Positions 42,392 through 51,484 of a stretch of 64,000 bases of DNA are shown here, piece after piece. Each line of letters starts with the position of its first letter. The first letter of the stretch is position 1. Location: positions 62,001 through 126,000 of the forward strand of contig JAEMSV010000001.1 in NCBI GenBank assembly GCA_016462625.1, in the 5' to 3' direction. The position numbers and the translations under genes are program-made. The stretch is from Solirubrobacteraceae bacterium (lineage in GTDB: Bacteria > Actinomycetota > Thermoleophilia > Solirubrobacterales > Solirubrobacteraceae). Under the pieces are notes generated by a model. That model searched no databases. It worked only from the letters and a program-made list of their open reading frames with translations, and had not been told where the DNA came from.

Positions 42392-43540
42392 TCAGTCGGG
42401 CTGCATGACGACCTGGAGCAGCGTCTCGTACCCGGGATGGGCGAGCGGCGTCCACACCGCGCCGGCGTTCTGGCTGTCGCCGCCCGAGGTGTGCGAGAAC
42501 GTCGTGCTCCCCGTGAGCGGCGCGAACCAGACGTAGGCGCCCGGCGTGCCGGTCCCGGAGTTGTCGACCGTCACGATGTCGCCCTTGCGCGCCTTGCAGC
42601 ACACGTAGTTCAGCCCGGCGGTCGCGTACGTGTGGACCCCGGGGTCGCGGGCGGCGAGCTGGAACGGCGGATCGCTGGTCGTCACGACGGTGACGGTGCC
42701 GTTGTCGTTCGGCCGCACGACCGAGAAGCGCAGCGGCAGGGCGACGGGGCTGTTCCCGGTCTTCAGCCGGAACGTGGTGACCATGCCGTCGGCGGGGACG
42801 GTCAGCGCGGCCGTCCAGAACTCGGTGTCGTCGAAGGCGAAGGTCGCGGGGAGGGCCTGCGGCGTGGCGGTGAGATCGCTGCCGAAGGTCAGGGGCTCCT
42901 TCGCGGGGGCGAGTGAGCTGGCGCGGCGCAGCAGCCGCTTGGCGCACGACGTCGCGCCGCTCGCGCGTCCGGCCTCGATCTTCACGTCGACGCACTCCAG
43001 GTCGTCGTAGACCTGGGCGAACGGCACGCCGTGCAGCGTCTGCCCGGAGAAGCGCTTGGCGACGATCGACGACTGCAGCGTCCGCAGGGCGGTCGCCTTC
43101 TGGCCGAACGCCTTGCCCGCGCGCGCCTTGGCGGCGATCGCCGCCAGGCGGGACTTGACGAGGCGCAGGTCGCCCGCCAGGCCGCCTGTCGCGAGCTGGG
43201 CGAGGTCGCCGCGGCACCGCTCAGCGGCCGTCGTCAGCTTCGTGATCGTGCCGCGCTTCTTCGTGTCGCGCGCCTTCTGGACATGGACCGAGACGCAGTC
43301 GAGGTCCGTGATCACCCGTGCGGTGGCGATGCCGTTGATCTCGTCGGAGAGGGAGCCCGTGATGAGCGCGGCCTTGGCGCGATGGACCGCGGCGGGGGAC
43401 GACCCGCCGGCCTTCGAGACGAGGGTTCTCAGCCCGGCCTCGAACGCGCCGGCGGTGCCGGACCCGGCGGCCGAGGCGGGGACGGGGGTGGTGATCAGCG
43501 CCGCGGCGGCGAGGGCGACGGCGGCGAATGCGCGGGACAT
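42392..43540 (-). CDS. Secreted protein with duplicated Cys-containing segment
   Basis: Protein of 382 residues with a signal peptide (MSRAFAAVALAAAALITTPV, cleavage near ASAAG). An internal duplication is seen: DLDCVSVHVQKA and DLECVDVKIEAG are followed by similar Ala/Arg-rich helical stretches (TTAAERCRGD and SCAKRLLRRA). The second half is beta-rich, with ATFAFDDTEFWTAALTVPADGMVTTFRL and a C-terminal HPGYETLLQVVMQPD. I do not recognise the family. It is exported and may bind ligands with its beta domain. The ATG at 43540 is preferred because the signal peptide starts there. Confidence 0.72.
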   Translation of the reverse strand: MSRAFAAVALAAAALITTPVPASAAGSGTAGAFEAGLRTLVSKAGGSSPAAVHRAKAALITGSLSDEINGIATARVITDLDCVSVHVQKARDTKKRGTITKLTTAAERCRGDLAQLATGGLAGDLRLVKSRLAAIAAKARAGKAFGQKATALRTLQSSIVAKRFSGQTLHGVPFAQVYDDLECVDVKIEAGRASGATSCAKRLLRRASSLAPAKEPLTFGSDLTATPQALPATFAFDDTEFWTAALTVPADGMVTTFRLKTGNSPVALPLRFSVVRPNDNGTVTVVTTSDPPFQLAARDPGVHTYATAGLNYVCCKARKGDIVTVDNSGTGTPGAYVWFAPLTGSTTFSHTSGGDSQNAGAVWTPLAHPGYETLLQVVMQPD

Positions 43541-43581
43541 CCGCCGATCATGACGGACCCTTGGGGGCTGCTGCCGGCGAC

Positions 43582-44469
43582 CTACGCCAGCGGGCTCACG
43601 GAGGCCACGCCGTTCATCCACGACGCAGCGCTGCCGACGACGAACTCACGCGAGGTCTGGGAGCTCATCATGTAGTGGCCGTCCAGGACGGGGATCATCG
43701 TGCAGCGCTGGCCAGAGGCCTGTGCCAGCTGGCAGGTGGAGACGCCGAGCAGCCATGGCACGATCGGATCGCTTAGGCCGTTGAACAGCATCATCGGCGG
43801 TCCGCCGCGATGGAACTGCGCGGTGCATCCACGCAGATCTGCGGTGCGGGTGACGCTGGTGCCGTCGCGCAGCGGGACGGTCGTGCTGTTGACCTGTGAG
43901 GTCACGAGGGGCACGCACGCGGATCCCACGACGGAGACGACGCCGGTCGGCGCGCTGCTGAACTGCGCGTTGGCGGTGAACGGTCGCGGCGTTTCCGTCG
44001 CGAGCCGCAGCGCGGTCCAGGCGCCGGCCGACTCGCCCGAGACGAACACCCGGCGTCCGTCGAAGCCGAAACGGGCGGCACTCGCACGCACGGCGCGAAC
44101 GGCCGCCTCCATGTCCTGCTGGGAGGCGTCCATGGCGGCACGGGGGTCGTCGGCGAGCAGTCCGTCGGCCGACGGGGCCAGGCGGTACTGGATCGACGCG
44201 ACAGCGAACCCGTAGCGCAGGTACGCCCGGGCCACGGTCTCCATGTTGCCCTTGTTGCCCTGCGTCCACCCGCCGCCATGGGCGAGGATGAGAACGGGAC
44301 GGGTGCGGCGGTCCGCGCTCGGGAGGTACACGTCGGCAGTGAGCGTCTCGCCGGTGGGTGCCCGGGCGTACGGCACGTCGCGCGTGACGGACGGGTCGGC
44401 GGCGGCAGAGGCGGTGGTGGCCAGGAGCAGCGCGGAAGCGGCGGCAACGGCGATTGGGGGGGATCTCAT
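43582..44469 (-). CDS. Secreted alpha/beta hydrolase (esterase)
   Basis: Protein of 295 residues with a signal peptide (SPPIAVAAASALLLATTASA) and an exported serine hydrolase domain. The oxyanion motif HGGGWTQGN (HSL-type HGGGW), the nucleophile in VSGESAGAW (GESAG) and a late His in VLDGHYMMSS form a triad, with the Asp in NGLSDPIVPW. It is probably an esterase or feruloyl-esterase-like enzyme (BD-FAE type). Four further Cys may form disulfides. An ATG at 44481 four codons upstream is an alternative start. The upstream 170 bp holds a palindrome and an inverted repeat. Confidence 0.85.
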   Translation of the reverse strand: MRSPPIAVAAASALLLATTASAAADPSVTRDVPYARAPTGETLTADVYLPSADRRTRPVLILAHGGGWTQGNKGNMETVARAYLRYGFAVASIQYRLAPSADGLLADDPRAAMDASQQDMEAAVRAVRASAARFGFDGRRVFVSGESAGAWTALRLATETPRPFTANAQFSSAPTGVVSVVGSACVPLVTSQVNSTTVPLRDGTSVTRTADLRGCTAQFHRGGPPMMLFNGLSDPIVPWLLGVSTCQLAQASGQRCTMIPVLDGHYMMSSQTSREFVVGSAASWMNGVASVSPLA

Positions 44470-44537
44470 ACGGATTCCCACGGCAGAACCCGGCCCCCAG
44501 CGCGAGCCGATCGGTCATCTATACGACATTCGTCCAA

Positions 44538-44554
44538 GAACTATCGAATAGTTC
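44538..44554. promoter_or_regulatory. Palindrome upstream of the secreted hydrolase gene
   Basis: GAACTATCGAATAGTTC has 7-bp perfect arms around CGA in an AT-rich patch about 70-85 bp upstream of the hydrolase start. It could be an operator; no regulator gene is adjacent. Confidence 0.4.
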
Positions 44555-44577
44555 AAGTCATTCAGATCAAACAGGGT

Positions 44578-44648
44578 GCAGACCGTCCCGCCGTTCGGCC
44601 TGCGGCACCCGTATCGATCCACCGATGAGCAACCGGACGACGGTCTGC
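44578..44648. repeat. Inverted repeat pair near truncated permease
   Basis: GCAGACCGTC at 44578-44587 and GACGGTCTGC at 44639-44648 are perfect 10-bp inverted repeats separated by 51 bp, in the 190-bp gap between the hydrolase gene and the permease remnant. They resemble terminal repeats of a small inserted element or the sides of a long hairpin. No coding sequence lies between them. Confidence 0.4.
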
Positions 44649-44658
44649 GCGCCGCCCC

Positions 44659-45390
44659 TCAGGTGTAGCGCAGCGCCTCTCCCGGCCGGAGCCGGACCGC
44701 TCGCCGCAGGGGCGCCGCCAGCACCACCACGGCGAGGACCAGCGTTCCGATCAGCGTCACCACCAGGTACACGGGCGGGAACACGAAGCTCAGGTCGGTG
44801 TCCGCCACGTTCGACGTCACGGTGATCAGCCCGTGCGCCATCGCCCAGCCGAGCGGGACCCCGAGCAGCCAGCCGATGACGGCGACCGTGATCCCCTCGA
44901 CGGCGAAGATCCGGCGGACGTCGCGCCCGCGTGCACCGACGCAGCGGAGCATCCCGATCTCGCGGGTGCGCTCGATGACGCCCATCGTGATCGCGTTGAC
45001 GAGGCCGACCATGCTGATCAGGACGATCAGCAGCCCGAGCACCGTGATCGAGGTCGTCAGGCTCGAGTTCGCCGCGACCTGATCGCGCTCGCTGACGTAC
45101 TTCTCCATCGAGGTCACCTGGTTGCCGCGCGCGCCCAGCATGTCCTCCAGGCGCGTGGTGACGCGATCGATCGCCGCATGGTCATCCGACGTGGTCGAGA
45201 TCCAGTAGGTGTTGACCTCGCCGGGGCTGCGCAGCATCGACTGCAGTGTGCCGAGCGGCGTGTAGGCGACGGTGCCCTTGCCGTCCTTGCCGGTGCGCTT
45301 GCTGGCGGCGGACGCGGGGCCGGCGCAGAACAACACTGGGGATTCAGCATGCTCACGCTCGTCGGCGCCGACGACTTGGCGCGAGCAGAT
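44659..45390 (-). pseudogene. 5'-truncated FtsX/MacB-like ABC permease remnant
   Basis: The frame codes for the C-terminal part of an FtsX-type permease. VAYTPLGTLQSMLRSPGEV and ITVLGLLIVLISMVGLVNAITMGVIERTREIGMLRCVGARGRDVRRIF are strong family signs, followed by two more hydrophobic helices. An in-frame stop (TAG at 45391-45393) precedes VVGADEREHAESPVLFC, so the upstream half is missing. A full-length MacB/FtsX permease is about 400 residues or more and has an ATPase partner; neither is seen. A GTG at 45336 could start a 225-residue fragment. Confidence 0.7.
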
Positions 45391-45446
45391 CTAGCCGGAC
45401 GATCGACTGCCGGGGCCGCGGTCTGCGCGCTGAAGTGAAGGCCTCG

Positions 45447-47681
45447 CTAGAAGTCGACGCCCACGATCGCGTCGCGCGGCGGGTAGCCGCAGAGCGCGTT
45501 CGCGCTCAGCATCCCCGACATCGTGGCCGCCTCCATGCATCCGCAGTTCAGCGTGCACTCGGTCCAGTCGCCGGCGAGGTAGAGGTTCGTCACGGTCGCC
45601 GCGTCGTGGACCGGCAGGCGGTGCTTGGAGCTGTTGACGACCGACAGCACGTAGCGCTCGGTCGGTGCGACGTTGCCGCGGATCCACTGGGTGTCGAGCC
45701 GGTCGGGGCCGCTCGGCCCGTCTGCGCCGGGGTCGGGGTCGACGATGAGGTCCCAGCGGAACTCGCCGTTCGCGTCGAGGGCCTGCGGCATGAGCACGCC
45801 CACCCCCTTGTGGAGCATGTCGAGCGCGTGCTGCTTGACGTCGGCGTTCGCGGCGGCCTGGGAGGTGAAGGCCGGGTCGTCGGGCATCGTCGAGCAGAGG
45901 TAGTGCAGGCTCGCCGGGGTGTTCGCGGCCGGCCAGTGCTCCATCGCGATCAGCTCGCTGAAGTCGCCCCAGACGTCCAGCGGGCTCTGGTCGTCGTAGC
46001 GCCAGTTCGTGATCGGCCGGTCGGGCAGGGTGAAGCCGAGCTGCGCCGGGGTCTCCGACAACCAGAGCTGGAGCGACTGCGTGCGGACCGTCTTGACCTC
46101 GTCCAGCGCGGTGGCCCACGCCGGGTACGTGTCGGCCAGGTCGTGGCAGAGCTCCCCTCGCAGTGCGGCCGTCGAGATGCCGAGCACCACGTCGTCGAAG
46201 TCGGCGCCGCGCTCGAGGACGAGCGGGCGCTCGCGGGCCTCGAGCTCTGCCGACGGGAACTCGAAGTCCGCGCCCTGCTCGCGGAGCTCGTCTCCGTCGG
46301 TGAGCTGCGCCCACTGCGGGTGCAGCGGCCAGCACGGGAGCCCGGCGACGTCGATCAGCGGCTCGTACGTCTCGCCGGTGATCTGGGCCTGCTCACCGAT
46401 GTGGACGCGGGCGATCGCGCCGGCGTCGGCGTCGAGCTCGACACGCCGGACCCGCGCGAAGAAGCGGACGGTCACGCCGCGCGCGCGGAGCACCTCGTAC
46501 GCCGGGGCGTAGCACGTGTCCGCGGTGCCGGCGGCGAAGCGGTAGGCGAACGAGCCCTTGTACGTCAGCAGCGTCCGCACGATCCCGCGGAACGCGGTGC
46601 CCGCCTCCATGTTCTCCGTGGGTGGGTATGCGCGCGGCCCGTGGGTGTCGCCGCGCGGGTACGCGAACGAGCCGCAGTAGACGGCCTCGATGAGCGGCGA
46701 GCGCAGCATGACGCCGTCGTCCGGATACTGGTTCGCGTCGAGCCAGGTGCGCAGGTCGCGGTCGTTCAGCACGTTGAAGCCATCGGCGATGACGTCGTCG
46801 CGGATCGCGCCGGTGATGCAGGAGTAGCCGAGGTTGGCGACGATCCAGAGCCGGCGCTCGTCCGTCTTGGCGACCGTCTCGATGTCCTTCTCGGTGAGGC
46901 CGCGCAGGATGGTCATGAAGAGCCACAGCAGCCAGCACAGCGGCCGCAGCAGGAGGTCCTCGATCTCCTTGATCCAGTGCGGCAGCTTCACGTCGTGCTC
47001 AAGGTCCGCGGCGATCCGGTCGAGGTGTGTCGCGAGCGGATGCTCCACGCCGTCGGCCGCGGCGCGCGCGGTCGCGGTCGCCAGGTGGAGGAGATGCCGC
47101 GCAGTGTGGGCCGCGCCGGGGTCGCTGCCCGCGTCGTGCAGCAGCGACCGGATCCGGGCGAGCAGGTGGTCATCTCCCTCCGGCTGCTTCCCGAGCGAGG
47201 ACCCGTCGTACGCGCCCTCCAGCATCTCCATCGCCGCCGCCACATGCTGCAGCGGCGCTTCCCACAGCCCGCCCTCGCCGGGCTTCTTGCTGTTCGGGGT
47301 GTTGATGACCTCCCACGGCAGCGCCTGCCCCTCGATCCACTCGACGTACGAGCCCGCGTCGGCGCCCTGAAACGCTTCGTCGAACGTCGCAAGCGGCGCG
47401 CCCGCCGGGCGGTTCAGCTCGGTGTACACCTCGCGCATCTGGCGGAAGCTGTTGTCGTAGAAGCCGAACCAGTTGTGGAGCCCATGCTCGAGGATGCGGG
47501 GCACGCCCTCGGGCCGGCCCGTCGCGCCCTTGCCGCCCAGGCGCCAGCCGAGCTGGTAGATCGTCACCTCGTGGTCGGCGGCTGCCGGGTTCTGCGGGTC
47601 GGTGAGCTGCAGGGCAGCGGTGAGCGCCGCCTGACCGCCGCCGAGGATGGCGATGTGGCGCTTCCGTCCGGGTGTGCTCAT
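45447..47681 (-). CDS. FAD-dependent oxidoreductase (amine oxidase/desaturase-like)
   Basis: Protein of 744 residues with the N-terminal FAD-binding motif HIAILGGGQAALTAALQL, YQLGWRLGGKGATGR (GR/GG motif of phytoene desaturase-like enzymes) and, near the end, NLYLAGDWTECTLNCGCMEAATMSG (second FAD motif). It resembles the squalene/phytoene desaturase and hydroxysqualene dehydroxylase group but is longer. The ATG at 47681 has GGAGGTAAGC upstream, and the GGAGG falls inside the last codons of the cyclase gene, so the two genes are translationally coupled. Substrate unknown; it should oxidise a lipid-like compound. Confidence 0.82.
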   Translation of the reverse strand: MSTPGRKRHIAILGGGQAALTAALQLTDPQNPAAADHEVTIYQLGWRLGGKGATGRPEGVPRILEHGLHNWFGFYDNSFRQMREVYTELNRPAGAPLATFDEAFQGADAGSYVEWIEGQALPWEVINTPNSKKPGEGGLWEAPLQHVAAAMEMLEGAYDGSSLGKQPEGDDHLLARIRSLLHDAGSDPGAAHTARHLLHLATATARAAADGVEHPLATHLDRIAADLEHDVKLPHWIKEIEDLLLRPLCWLLWLFMTILRGLTEKDIETVAKTDERRLWIVANLGYSCITGAIRDDVIADGFNVLNDRDLRTWLDANQYPDDGVMLRSPLIEAVYCGSFAYPRGDTHGPRAYPPTENMEAGTAFRGIVRTLLTYKGSFAYRFAAGTADTCYAPAYEVLRARGVTVRFFARVRRVELDADAGAIARVHIGEQAQITGETYEPLIDVAGLPCWPLHPQWAQLTDGDELREQGADFEFPSAELEARERPLVLERGADFDDVVLGISTAALRGELCHDLADTYPAWATALDEVKTVRTQSLQLWLSETPAQLGFTLPDRPITNWRYDDQSPLDVWGDFSELIAMEHWPAANTPASLHYLCSTMPDDPAFTSQAAANADVKQHALDMLHKGVGVLMPQALDANGEFRWDLIVDPDPGADGPSGPDRLDTQWIRGNVAPTERYVLSVVNSSKHRLPVHDAATVTNLYLAGDWTECTLNCGCMEAATMSGMLSANALCGYPPRDAIVGVDF

Positions 47682-47683
47682 GC

Positions 47684-50600
47684 TTACCTCCGGTCGAGGG
47701 GTGCGACGGCTCTGCTGTCCGGCGGCTCGCCGAGCTCGGCGAGCATCTCCGCGGCCTGCGCGCGGTGCGCTTCCCGCTCCGCACTCCCATCCGGGAGGTG
47801 GTCTCCCAGCGCGGCATGCGCGAGCGCGAGGTCGTGGCGCATGTCCAGCCCGGCGGCGCTCTCCCGGGCGTGCTCCCACGCGGCCAGCGCCTTGTCGTGC
47901 CGGCCGAGCCGCCAGAGTCGCTCGCCCTCGTAGAGCCAGCGCGCCGGCGCGCCGATCGCGAACGCCCGCGCGTACGTGCGGAGCCGCTTGCAGGCGGTCG
48001 CGACCCCGCGCCGGGCGCGCAGCCGGTCGAGCGGAGAGCGTGCCTCGTCCCAGCGCAGGAAGGCGAGCTCGGCGAGTGCGACGTAGCCGTCGAGGACCGC
48101 ATGGCCCGCGGGGCGCCTGCCCTGCTTCTCGAGCACCGCCCAGGCCGCCTCCTCCTCGCGGCGCGCCCCGGCGGCGTCTCCACTGCGGCGGAGCGCCAGC
48201 GCGGTGAGCGCGACGATGTCGACGGAGGTCATGTCGAGCTCGCGGGTCTGCGAGAGCTCGCCTGCGGTCCGCAGGTGCTCGAGCGCCTCCTCGAGGTCAC
48301 CGCGGCGCAGTGCCGTGGCGCCGAGCCACGTGTGCGCCCACGCCTCCCCGAGCGACGCCTCCTGCGGCTCGACGGTGGAGAGCAGCTCGCGCATCCGCTC
48401 GGCGCAGAGATCCGGGCGGCCGAAGAGGTGATCGCCGATCGCGGCGATGCCGAGCGCGTCGCGCAGGCGCGGCTTGTGCCCGAGCCGGCGGAAGCCCTCG
48501 ATCGAGCGCTCGTAGTCGTCGGCGTAGAGGTCGTACGGCCCCTTCGTCGAGCGGTACATGCACCGCTGGTGCAGCGTGATGGCGATCGTGAACTCATCCT
48601 GCAGGTCTTCGGCGACGTCGATCGCCATCGTCCCGTAGCGCTCCGCCGGTCCGTGCACGCCGATGAGCCCGAAGATGATCCCGATCGCGCCGTAGGCCTC
48701 GGCGAGCTCGCGCGATGGGCCGAGGCGCTCGGAGAGGTTGAGCGCTCGCAGGACGACGTAGCTCGACCGCGCGGTGTCGCTCGAGAGGTAGTAGACCTCG
48801 GCCATCATGCGCTGGGACTCCGCGGCCAAGCGGAGCCGGTCACGCCCTGCGGGTTTGACCGGCCGCAGCAGGTGGCCGCGCAGCGCGTGGTGGGCGGTCT
48901 GCACGGCGAGCTCGCGCACCGATGCACCGACGAGTCCGGCGCTCCCGGCGGGAACGGGCCGGTCGAGCGCCGCGATCGCCTCCTGGGCGACCTCGTGGCA
49001 CCGCTCGAGCTCGCCCAGCCGGTAGCACGCCTGCGCGACCTGCCACTGCAGCTCCGCCCGCTCCTCGCGCAGCCCGCCGTCGTCGAGCTCCAGCGCCCGG
49101 TCGAGCATCGTCACGCACTCGCCGAAGGCGCCGGAGTGGAAGGCCGCACGGCCCTCGGCCGCATAGTGGCCCGCCGCGCGGCCCGGGACGCCCGCGTGCT
49201 CCCAGTGGTGCCCGAGGGCCGCGTCGGTCACCTCGTCGTCGGTGCGCTCGAGCGCCTCGGCCGCGCGCCTGTGCAGCTCCCGGCGCTGGGCGAAGAGCAG
49301 TTGCTCGTAGACCACGTCGCGGATCAGCGCGTGGCGGAACGCCAGCCGGCCGGCGCCCTCGGGCCCGAGCAGGTTGCGCTCCTCCAGTCCGGCGAGCTCC
49401 GCCTCGATGTCGCCGTCGGCGAGCGCGCGGAGCGTGGCCGAGCTGAAGGTGCGGCCGAGCACGCTGGCGACCTTCAGGATGGATTGCGCGGGGACGCCCA
49501 GCCGATCGACCCGGCTGGCGATCACGGCCTCGACGCTGTCGGAGGCCTCCAGGTCGTCGAGCGCGCCCGGCCCGCGGTCGCGCAGCTCGACCGCGAGCTC
49601 ACGGGTGAACAGCGGGTTGCCGCCCGCCTTGACGCCGATGAGCTCCGCCGTGGTCTCCGGGAGATCGACGCCCGCGGCCAGTGCCGCCAGGGTGCGCGCG
49701 TCGGCGGCGCCCAGCGGACCGACCCGCAGACGCTCGACGCCGTTCGCGCACAGCCGCTCCAGGGCCGGGTGCCCGACCTCGGCGAGTGGCCGCGTGGTCA
49801 CGACGAGCAGGAGCGCGCCCGGGTCGGCGGCGACGCGCGTCGCGAGCGCGAGCGATGCGGAGTCCAGCCAGTGCGCGTCCTCGAGCACGACGAGCGTCGG
49901 CGTGCCGGCGGCCGCCGTGAGCAGGCGCGTGGCGAGCGCGTCGCGGACCGCCTCGGCGCGCGCCTCGCCCTCGAGCTGGGCGGTGGTGTCGTCGCCCGGG
50001 AGCGCGCCGAGCGGCTCGGCAGTGGAGAAGACGGTGCGCCACCCGTGGTAGGGGGCGCCGCGGGCGATCGGGTCGCCGGCGCCGTCGTGCACGGCGATCT
50101 CGCGGTCTGTCGCGCGCTCGGCGAGGTGGCGCACGAGCCGGGACTTGCCGATGCCCGGCTCGCCCTCGAGGACGACGACGGCGCCGTCGCCGTCGAGCAC
50201 ACCGGCGAGCAGGTCGTCGAGGCGGGCCCGCTCGTCCTCGCGGTCGACCAAGGCCGGCCCGCGCGCGGTGGCGGGCGCGCGGTCCCGGGTCCCGGTGAGC
50301 GCGCGCATCGCGACGGGAGCGCCGAACCCCTTCATGCGCATCGCCGGCCGCGCGAGGAGCTCCCATCGGTCCTCCAGCAGCGTCGCAAGCGGCTCCTCGA
50401 TGAGGATCTCGCCCGGCCGGGCGGCCTGCATGAGGCGGGCGGCGAGATTCGCGCGCGTGCCCTGCAGGCCGAACGTCCGGCGGGTCGCGCCACCGTAGGT
50501 GCCGGCGTACATCCGCCCGCGGGTCATGCCGATCGCCGCCGGGTGGCTGCCGTCCCGGAGCGCGAGCGCGGTCGCCGCTGCGCGCTGCGGGTCGTCGTCG

Positions 50601-51484
50601 TGGGCGCGCGGGGCGCCGAACCCGACGGACAGGTAGGTGCCCTTGTCGTCGACGACGAGGTCAAAGACCGCGCCGCCGAACTCGCCCACAGTCGCGTGCA
50701 CCGCGCGCACCGCCGCGTCCAGCCGTTCGCGGTCGGCGTCGAGCCCCTCGAGGCGGACGAACAGGGCGACGACCGTCCGCAGCTCGCCGGCGAGCGAGGG
50801 GCGGTCGCGCAGCCAATGCGGGATCCACGGCGTCGCCGCCTCGGTACCCGCCTCGACCGGTGCCGGTGTGGGGTCGGGGACGACAGGGGTCTCGTCGAGA
50901 CCGAGGACCTCGACGCTGCCCTCGCCCGCGGCGCCGGTGCGCAGTCCAGGCAGCGAGCCGGCCGTGGCGACATCGACGACGACGCGCCCGCCCGCGGCGT
51001 CCGCCGAGATCGTGGCCAGCAGCGCAACCGCCTCTCCGGCCAGCAGCTCGTGCAGCCGGACCGCCGGATCGCCCACGGTCAGGCGCTGGTAGCTCCCGGT
51101 GGCGACTGCAACGCTGATCTGCGTGCTCGCCGCCCCGGCGATCCCGGCCTGCATTCGCAGCCCGCACGCCACGGCTGAGATGCCGTCGTCCCCGTCGAAG
51201 CAGCAGATGACCGCGTCGCCCGCGAACGCGACGACCGTCCCGCCCGCCTGGTCGACCTCGGCGACGAGCGGGCCGTAGACCTGATCGAGCAGCGCGGCGA
51301 CCTCCTCGGCGCCCCGGCGGGCCCCATGGCTCTGGGCGAGCTCCTCCGTGACCGCGGAGAACCCCGACACGTCGGCGATGAGCACCGACCCGCGTCGCCT
51401 CTCCGGGCGCGGCGTGCCGTCGTGCAGCGACCGCCGCACGTCAGCGGGCACGAATGCGCCGTGCGGGAGCACAGGCTCAGGCAC
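47684..51484 (-). CDS. Tandem class III nucleotide cyclase with AAA and TPR-like domains
   Basis: Protein of 1266 residues with the layout of mammalian soluble adenylyl cyclase: two cyclase homology domains (about 30-160 and 235-390), an AAA/STAND ATPase (Walker A GEPGIGKS, residues 441-448) and a helical TPR-like C-terminal half. The first domain carries the metal Asp residues D38 (LIADVSGF) and D90 (AFAGDAV). The second carries K281 (DDKGTY), N346 and R350 (GTRANLAARLM). So all residues of one active site across the pair are present. The Lys of sAC that binds bicarbonate is Ala here, so bicarbonate control is unlikely. GTG start at 51484 overlaps the DUF5995 stop. Confidence 0.88.
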   Translation of the reverse strand: MPEPVLPHGAFVPADVRRSLHDGTPRPERRRGSVLIADVSGFSAVTEELAQSHGARRGAEEVAALLDQVYGPLVAEVDQAGGTVVAFAGDAVICCFDGDDGISAVACGLRMQAGIAGAASTQISVAVATGSYQRLTVGDPAVRLHELLAGEAVALLATISADAAGGRVVVDVATAGSLPGLRTGAAGEGSVEVLGLDETPVVPDPTPAPVEAGTEAATPWIPHWLRDRPSLAGELRTVVALFVRLEGLDADRERLDAAVRAVHATVGEFGGAVFDLVVDDKGTYLSVGFGAPRAHDDDPQRAAATALALRDGSHPAAIGMTRGRMYAGTYGGATRRTFGLQGTRANLAARLMQAARPGEILIEEPLATLLEDRWELLARPAMRMKGFGAPVAMRALTGTRDRAPATARGPALVDREDERARLDDLLAGVLDGDGAVVVLEGEPGIGKSRLVRHLAERATDREIAVHDGAGDPIARGAPYHGWRTVFSTAEPLGALPGDDTTAQLEGEARAEAVRDALATRLLTAAAGTPTLVVLEDAHWLDSASLALATRVAADPGALLLVVTTRPLAEVGHPALERLCANGVERLRVGPLGAADARTLAALAAGVDLPETTAELIGVKAGGNPLFTRELAVELRDRGPGALDDLEASDSVEAVIASRVDRLGVPAQSILKVASVLGRTFSSATLRALADGDIEAELAGLEERNLLGPEGAGRLAFRHALIRDVVYEQLLFAQRRELHRRAAEALERTDDEVTDAALGHHWEHAGVPGRAAGHYAAEGRAAFHSGAFGECVTMLDRALELDDGGLREERAELQWQVAQACYRLGELERCHEVAQEAIAALDRPVPAGSAGLVGASVRELAVQTAHHALRGHLLRPVKPAGRDRLRLAAESQRMMAEVYYLSSDTARSSYVVLRALNLSERLGPSRELAEAYGAIGIIFGLIGVHGPAERYGTMAIDVAEDLQDEFTIAITLHQRCMYRSTKGPYDLYADDYERSIEGFRRLGHKPRLRDALGIAAIGDHLFGRPDLCAERMRELLSTVEPQEASLGEAWAHTWLGATALRRGDLEEALEHLRTAGELSQTRELDMTSVDIVALTALALRRSGDAAGARREEEAAWAVLEKQGRRPAGHAVLDGYVALAELAFLRWDEARSPLDRLRARRGVATACKRLRTYARAFAIGAPARWLYEGERLWRLGRHDKALAAWEHARESAAGLDMRHDLALAHAALGDHLPDGSAEREAHRAQAAEMLAELGEPPDSRAVAPLDRR

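Noticed and set aside
45337..45446. Start of a full-length FtsX permease
   Set aside because: An in-frame stop at 45391-45393 and the flavin oxidoreductase stop at 45447 leave no room for the missing half; it is treated as a remnant.
47672..51178. Very long open frame on the plus strand opposite the cyclase gene
   Set aside because: It is a shadow of the GC-rich cyclase gene: composition is Arg/Ala/Gly/Asp-rich with no family motif, while the minus-strand frame has clear domains and couplings.
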